Origin: Lunularia cruciata
Lineage: Eukaryota > Streptophyta > Marchantiopsida > Lunulariales > Lunulariaceae
Length of the DNA stretch: 64,000 nucleotides
Assembly (NCBI GenBank): GCA_948567375.1
Contig: OX419757.1
Location: 52,263,665-52,327,664, forward strand
Direction of reading: 5' to 3'
In this document: positions 59,561 through 64,000 of the stretch, piece after piece
Numbering within the stretch: the stretch's first letter is position 1
Layout of the letters: each line of letters opens with the position of its first letter
Made by a program: the position numbers and the translations under genes
The notes under the pieces: generated by a model
The model's input: only the letters and a program-made list of their open reading frames with translations
Database searches by the model: none
What the model was told of the DNA's origin: nothing

Positions 59561-62315
59561 TTAATTATCAGACACACTTCTTAATCCGTTACGTTGATGA
59601 GGCATGTGATGAACAAAGACTAGAGCGCTAGGATAGGCCTCGTAATCTCTGTGCAAGAATGAATAAAGAGCAAGATAGGATGATCCACCATCGGCCACAG
59701 CCGTTCTAACCAGCTCCTGTACTTTCTGGGAATCTCGCTTAGCCTCCTGTCCTTCTTCTTGGAACATGAGTAGTTTTATCGCCCTCGCCAGGTCTTCAGC
59801 TTCAACGTGGTTGGCATCTTCGCCGACTTTCTCGACTCCCACCGCAACTTTTATCACGTCCACTATGAACCTGGCACCTCCACAGACAATGCTAACCAAG
59901 TCATAAGTTGCCACACTAGATGTCAAGTCGCCGTGATCTTGAACAAGTCATGAAATTTCGTCAGCGTCTTCCGTGCGGACCTTGATGTTAGCTTAAGAGT
60001 CGCTTCCTTTTATCTAATTCATCCTTCTTTCTCTTGTCTACCAAGAAAGATAAAAGGCGACCGCGTAGGAAAAATGAAGGATGGAAAGACCCCATCAAGC
60101 CGTACAAGGGAGAGACAAAAAAGGTAACATGGGGCTAAGCCCCAATAGAGTCTGTATGCCACCCTAATCTATCAATCTGCGCTATTTCAGGAACAAATGG
60201 AACAGCGCAGTACTGATTGACTCCGAGTCCATACAAAGTCATAAGCGAACATGATCTATCTCTGCAAGACTAACGGGCCTGATATGATTTTGTAAGTTGA
60301 ATCATCTCTGCATTTTGATCTTCACATGTAAGAGGTGTGGCCTGGTACTTAACGATTACTTTCCTGCTTATCAGTATAGTGACGGTAGAAAGTATTGAGA
60401 TGTGTAAATTTTATTCATGTGCTCGTTCAAGGTCTCATTGGAATCCTAGTTGTGCTGATTTCACAACACTCGTAAATCAGAAAAGACTAAAAAGAAGGTT
60501 TAAAGTTTTGGGGCAGAACAATCCGATCCATTAGCCAGAAACAGTTACGCAAGATTAAATCTATCAACTGCTACATTGAACAGTTGATGGTTAAGAACAT
60601 GCATCTGACAGCCAAGAGGCCGAGCAAGTCAAACGCCAGTAATACCACAACAGAACCAAAGAATGTTTGTGGGACAGGAAAAGAAAAAGACGACATACCG
60701 GGCATTCTGTGGCTCATCGTTCACCAAGGGCAAGGCAATGAAGGGTACTCCAGCACAAATTCCTTCCAATAGAGAATTCCAACCGCAATGAGTCATGAAC
60801 CCACCAGGGGAAGAGCACATCAGGATCTGGGTCTGCAGAGCCCATCTTGTCAAGAAACCCCTACCTTTTGTACGATCTTCGAAGCCTGGTGGCAAAATAT
60901 CTGAGAAGGGAGTTGACGATGGAACTTTTAGCACCCATGAGAAATTAACTTTGCTAATTTCTAGAGCGTGTGCCAGATTGAGCACTTCCTGGGGAGTTAT
61001 GTCGATGAGGCTGCCAAACGCGATGTATAGTACAGATGTTATTCTCTACCCATTGCAAACACTCGGATGCCAACTCTCCTGAACCTTCAATTGGTTTGAA
61101 CTGAGGAATAGTTGAAAATCCTGTGAGCTGCACCACAGGACCTATAGCCAATACCTTCGGCACCTGCGGAATCACAAGTTATGAGAATTTTTCAATGTTT
61201 TCTCAGACCATGTCTTTACATCCTATTTCATATTCGAAACTTGTGATTTAGCAATCTAACGACGTAACAAATTGAAAATGATCGGTCTCAAGGGAAGCGT
61301 CTCTGTTCAGTTGCAAGGAATAGGATAATTTGATAAGTTTGAGAGAACCTGGAGATTTCTCCCACGAGCCATGGACGAAAGGTGGACCCGAAGTCCGTTC
61401 AGACCCCCTGTGGGTGAATCTAGTTCTTCCGCAGTGTTTACCAAAATAGCGCGTGCCTTTGCCAATCGTTCAGAATTGTTAATGCAGAACTCTGGAATCT
61501 CCAGAACATCCGAGGGAAAATCTGAAACTCGAGAGAAGGGGATGCCAGGAACTGCATCTGATTTCCTTTCTGAATCTTTCACATCAAAAACCCCCTGTTT
61601 CTGGAGTTCTGGCCCTATCATACTGCTCAATGCATACCACGAAGCCGTGGCAAATATAGGATACCAAGGAATTCTCCAATTTCTCGGCTATCTCCTGCCG
61701 ATTCCAAAATAAGAAATTTATCATGTACCTTCTGATGGTGATCTCAAAACAAAGTTGCTTCCAGATTTCAAAGTACTTCAATTACATCCTACTGTGACAA
61801 ATATTTGAAGGAAGGGCTATCACTATTCAGAGTAGCTTCTGTTCCTATATGCTTTTCACTCAAGTGAAACGAATCAAATGTGAGGCCGATTTCATGTGAA
61901 CAAAGGATAAGAATGTCACTAACCTGAATCCAACACATAAACATATCAGAGATGATACAGGTAGGGCCATCAGCGTTGTTTTTCGTCAGCATCAACTTCT
62001 CCTTGTAGATTTCAAATCCTGCTTTGTTCGTTCACTGAATGTCGAAGCTTTCGGTGTAACCTGTGGATCGAAAGGACGTTTTCTAAACACCTCCTGAAAT
62101 CGAAGATCCAAGCCATCGAAGCCACCTCTGAGTTTCAGTTCTGAGAGCTCTGCGATGCATTGCTGGGAGCTTACAGTTGTCACCTTGATATCTCTGTATT
62201 TCCTTTCAGATAAGTAAAACAAGAGCTGACGAAATGTAGGCAAATGACCTCTAGAATCAGCAGGCACTAAAAGCAGATGAGCTGAACGATTGTGGACCAA
62301 AGTATTGGACTCCAT
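59561..62315 (-). CDS. UGT: Family-1 UDP-glycosyltransferase, four exons, apparently frame-broken
   Basis: Family role: transfers sugar from a UDP-sugar to small molecules in the cytosol. Exons (minus): 62315-61924, 61694-61349, 61163-60699, 59870-59561, all GT-AG, about 500 aa in total. The N-terminus AHLLLVPADSRGH has the expected catalytic His (His24). Then CIISDMFMCW, VPKVLAIGPVVQL, VLYIAFGSLIDITPQEVL, and the PSPG sugar-nucleotide box at 60844-60713 with THCGWNSLLEG; it ends LVNDEPQNAR, unlike the usual E/D-Q. The last exon gives FIVDVIKVAVGVEKVGE and GGSSYLALYSF, a normal UGT C-terminus plus about 35 extra residues. Each of exons 1-3 holds one apparent single-base frame change (near 62020 one base short; near 61673 and 61038 one base extra). 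So it is a young pseudogene, or the assembly has base errors. Three introns is unusual for angiosperm UGTs. Confidence 0.88.
60053..60158 (+). repeat. Dispersed repeat, copy 2, in the UGT intron
   Basis: Nearly matches 32236-32341, sharing AAGACCCCATCAAGCC and GGTAACATGGGGCTAA. It lies within the 828-bp third intron of the UGT gene. Confidence 0.65.
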
Positions 62316-63500
62316 CTGCCACAATAATTTCAACGCCCTGAATGAATTGGCAAGAAAACCTGCTCCGACGGGAAGCAAGAATCGGATATTCTAAATATCA
62401 GTCGATCTCACGGATAATCCATTTATTGCACCTAGCTTGCAAAGCATATTATGTTGTGACAGGTATTGTCTTCGTAAGCAATTCTGGAAACAAGTTCAAG
62501 ACTGAAATTGCGCGGCATGTACGCGTTGCAGCATCAAAATTCTTTTCAATCAACAATCACCCTGTGACAGATTGATGCATTCTCTTCGTTGTGTAAGTTT
62601 TCGACCAAACGCGATGTTTAAAGTAAACTAATTTTACTCATCATGGGTGGTAAGTGTTTTAAAGCCGTATGAGCAAGGAAGCTCTTTCGCGGATCCTCAT
62701 AGAACCTGGTGGGCAATATGCGATACAGAACCTGATGACACCAATAATGCAAACATCAATCTACTATTATAGGTTCTCTACTTGGTTCGTCTCATCATCG
62801 AGACCATCAAAACATTTTCGTCGGAGAGGAGGGTCAAGGAACCCAATCAGAATTGGCGCAGTTGCTTTACTGTAAAGAGCCAGAAAGCACATGCGGACAG
62901 GGCATTGACGGTAAGACACCGCACTGAATGGAGTCTCTTCTTCTCTTGTTTGTGCTTTTTACTCCTTTCACTTATCCCTTTGGGGTATTATTTATATTTA
63001 TACTTCTGCACATCTGACTGAGCCCATCTGATCAACTTATCGACCAAATAGGAACTTCCACCACAATCCACTGCAAACGAATATCCAGAATTTCAATCAG
63101 GGTTAGTGATGAGATTGCACTTGAGCTCAGTGGCTTTTGAACCTTGTTTAGACTTTTGCATCCCAGTATCCTATTCATTGTGTTTTATCGATTCAGTCTT
63201 CCAAGAATAGAAGTCTGCAGTCTTCCCAGAAGTCGAGGCTACCGGTCAAACAAACCTCTTGGTCATTTCAGTGGCGGCCATACCAGCGAGAGTCTGGGTA
63301 CGTGAGTCTTGGGGCTTTGGAGCTCTTGCTGAGTGGATCTTCCTCAGTCAAGATATTCTATGTTATTTCTTCACGTTTCCGTGCTACTCGTGACATCCTC
63401 TTTGATCTGCAATCAAGCATAACCACTCACTCAATGAGACTGACTATATAAAAGCTGCAAAAGTCAAATCGGAAGAAGACATATCCTCAACAGCAAATTA
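62316..63500. other. Spacer upstream of UGT
   Basis: No gene recognised. It should include the UGT promoter, but no clear TATA box or start site can be chosen. Confidence 0.4.
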
Positions 63501-64000
63501 TCATGAAAGGTAAATGAACTCCAGAGTAAAAAACTACGACAATTTTCGCCCTTAGTTCTAGATGACTCCTTGACTTTCCTTTACACCATAGAATGCCTTA
63601 AAACCTTTCTGTAGAACTCATTACGGAGTGGAAAGGGAGAGGTGTAGATACTAAAGTTCATCTAAGAATGGTCTGCCGGACACAAATCCTGCTCCAATAT
63701 ATATAGGAAGAGAAAAGTATTCTAGTGCGTTCAGTCTCTCTTCCCCATAAATTTGAAATTGTGACTTAAGATTAAATTACCACTTACAATAGCTGTTAGG
63801 ACATAAATTTAAAATTGTGACTAAAGATTAAATTACCACTTACAATAGCCGGTAGGAATATTAGCTTGTGACACTTTATCAACGCTTTCCCTCAAGCTGA
63901 CATCAATATCTTTGACGCTAGATGAAATGAAATATTCAAATTTATCTCTATGAAAACCTTTGGTGAAAATATCAGCGACTTGCTGAACTGTAGGAATATA
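63500..64000 (-). mobile_element. Ty1/copia element, 3' end (cut by window edge)
   Basis: On the minus strand, 64000-63882 encodes the last part of a copia RNase H: YIPTVQQVADIFTKGFHRDK, then FEYF and SLRESVDK. VADI(F/L)TK is the standard copia ending. A purine-rich GAGGGAAAGCG follows, then the 3' LTR begins TGATAAAGTGTCAC at 63881. The LTR contains a TATATATATTGG promoter-like sequence (about 63697-63708) and a 56-bp tandem duplication (63746-63801, 63802-63857). The far LTR edge near 63500 is not resolved. Whether the rest of the element is intact cannot be seen. Confidence 0.8.
63746..63857 (-). repeat. 56-bp tandem duplication within the copia LTR
   Basis: Two adjacent copies, CATAAATTTGAAATTGTGAC and CATAAATTTAAAATTGTGAC, each followed by the same 36-base tail. 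Few differences. They lie in the U3 part of the LTR upstream of the TATA-like box. Confidence 0.85.

Noticed and set aside
60699-62315. Tiny introns as the cause of the UGT frame changes
   Set aside because: Each change is one base, with the protein reading continuous on both sides; no intron could be that short.

Overview
The window is plant nuclear DNA. It contains a xyloglucan endotransglucosylase/hydrolase (XTH) gene with three introns, a family-1 UDP-glycosyltransferase (UGT) gene with three introns, a long five-exon Pro/Ser-rich protein gene, and a scrap of a mitochondrial-type group II intron reverse transcriptase. Introns have GT-AG borders and the spacers are AT-rich. A UGT with three introns would be unusual for a flowering plant, so a moss, liverwort or other non-seed streptophyte seems more likely; this is inference.

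Layout. 1-12.5 kb: an old Ty3/gypsy chromovirus fragment (called family 2 here) into which a second, unusual Ty3/gypsy element (family 1, copy 1, + strand, 519-11155) has inserted; a solo LTR is in turn inserted in the 5' repeat of copy 1. 14.9-16.7 kb: XTH. 19-24.4 kb: a second, broken family 2 copy carrying its own 535-bp insertion. 24.4-31 kb: mostly anonymous, with a LINE-like remnant. 31-32.4 kb: a candidate lone exon, the group II intron RT scrap and a dispersed repeat. 36.2-41.7 kb: the five-exon gene, minus strand. 44.3-54.2 kb: family 1, copy 2, minus strand. 54.2-59.5 kb: short tandem duplications and one candidate exon. 59.6-62.3 kb: the UGT, minus strand, with three apparent frame breaks. 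63.5-64 kb: the 3' end of a Ty1/copia element, minus strand, running off the window.

The most interesting object is family 1. Both copies carry gag, protease, a Dnmt3/DRM-like cytosine-C5 methyltransferase, RT-RNase H, a DDE integrase and a C-terminal PHD finger. Their ends are not ordinary LTRs. The 5' end has only a 449-bp block B, while the 3' end has A-B-A' (A about 107 bp). Both copies have this layout, and each is flanked by its own 4-bp target duplication (CTTG; AATA). That resembles the split direct repeats of some tyrosine-recombinase retroelements, or a linearised two-LTR circle, yet the element encodes a DDE integrase. Both copies are decayed fossils.

The host genes show no operon-like relation to each other. 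XTH acts in the cell wall, UGT would act in the cytosol on small molecules, and the role of the five-exon protein is unknown.
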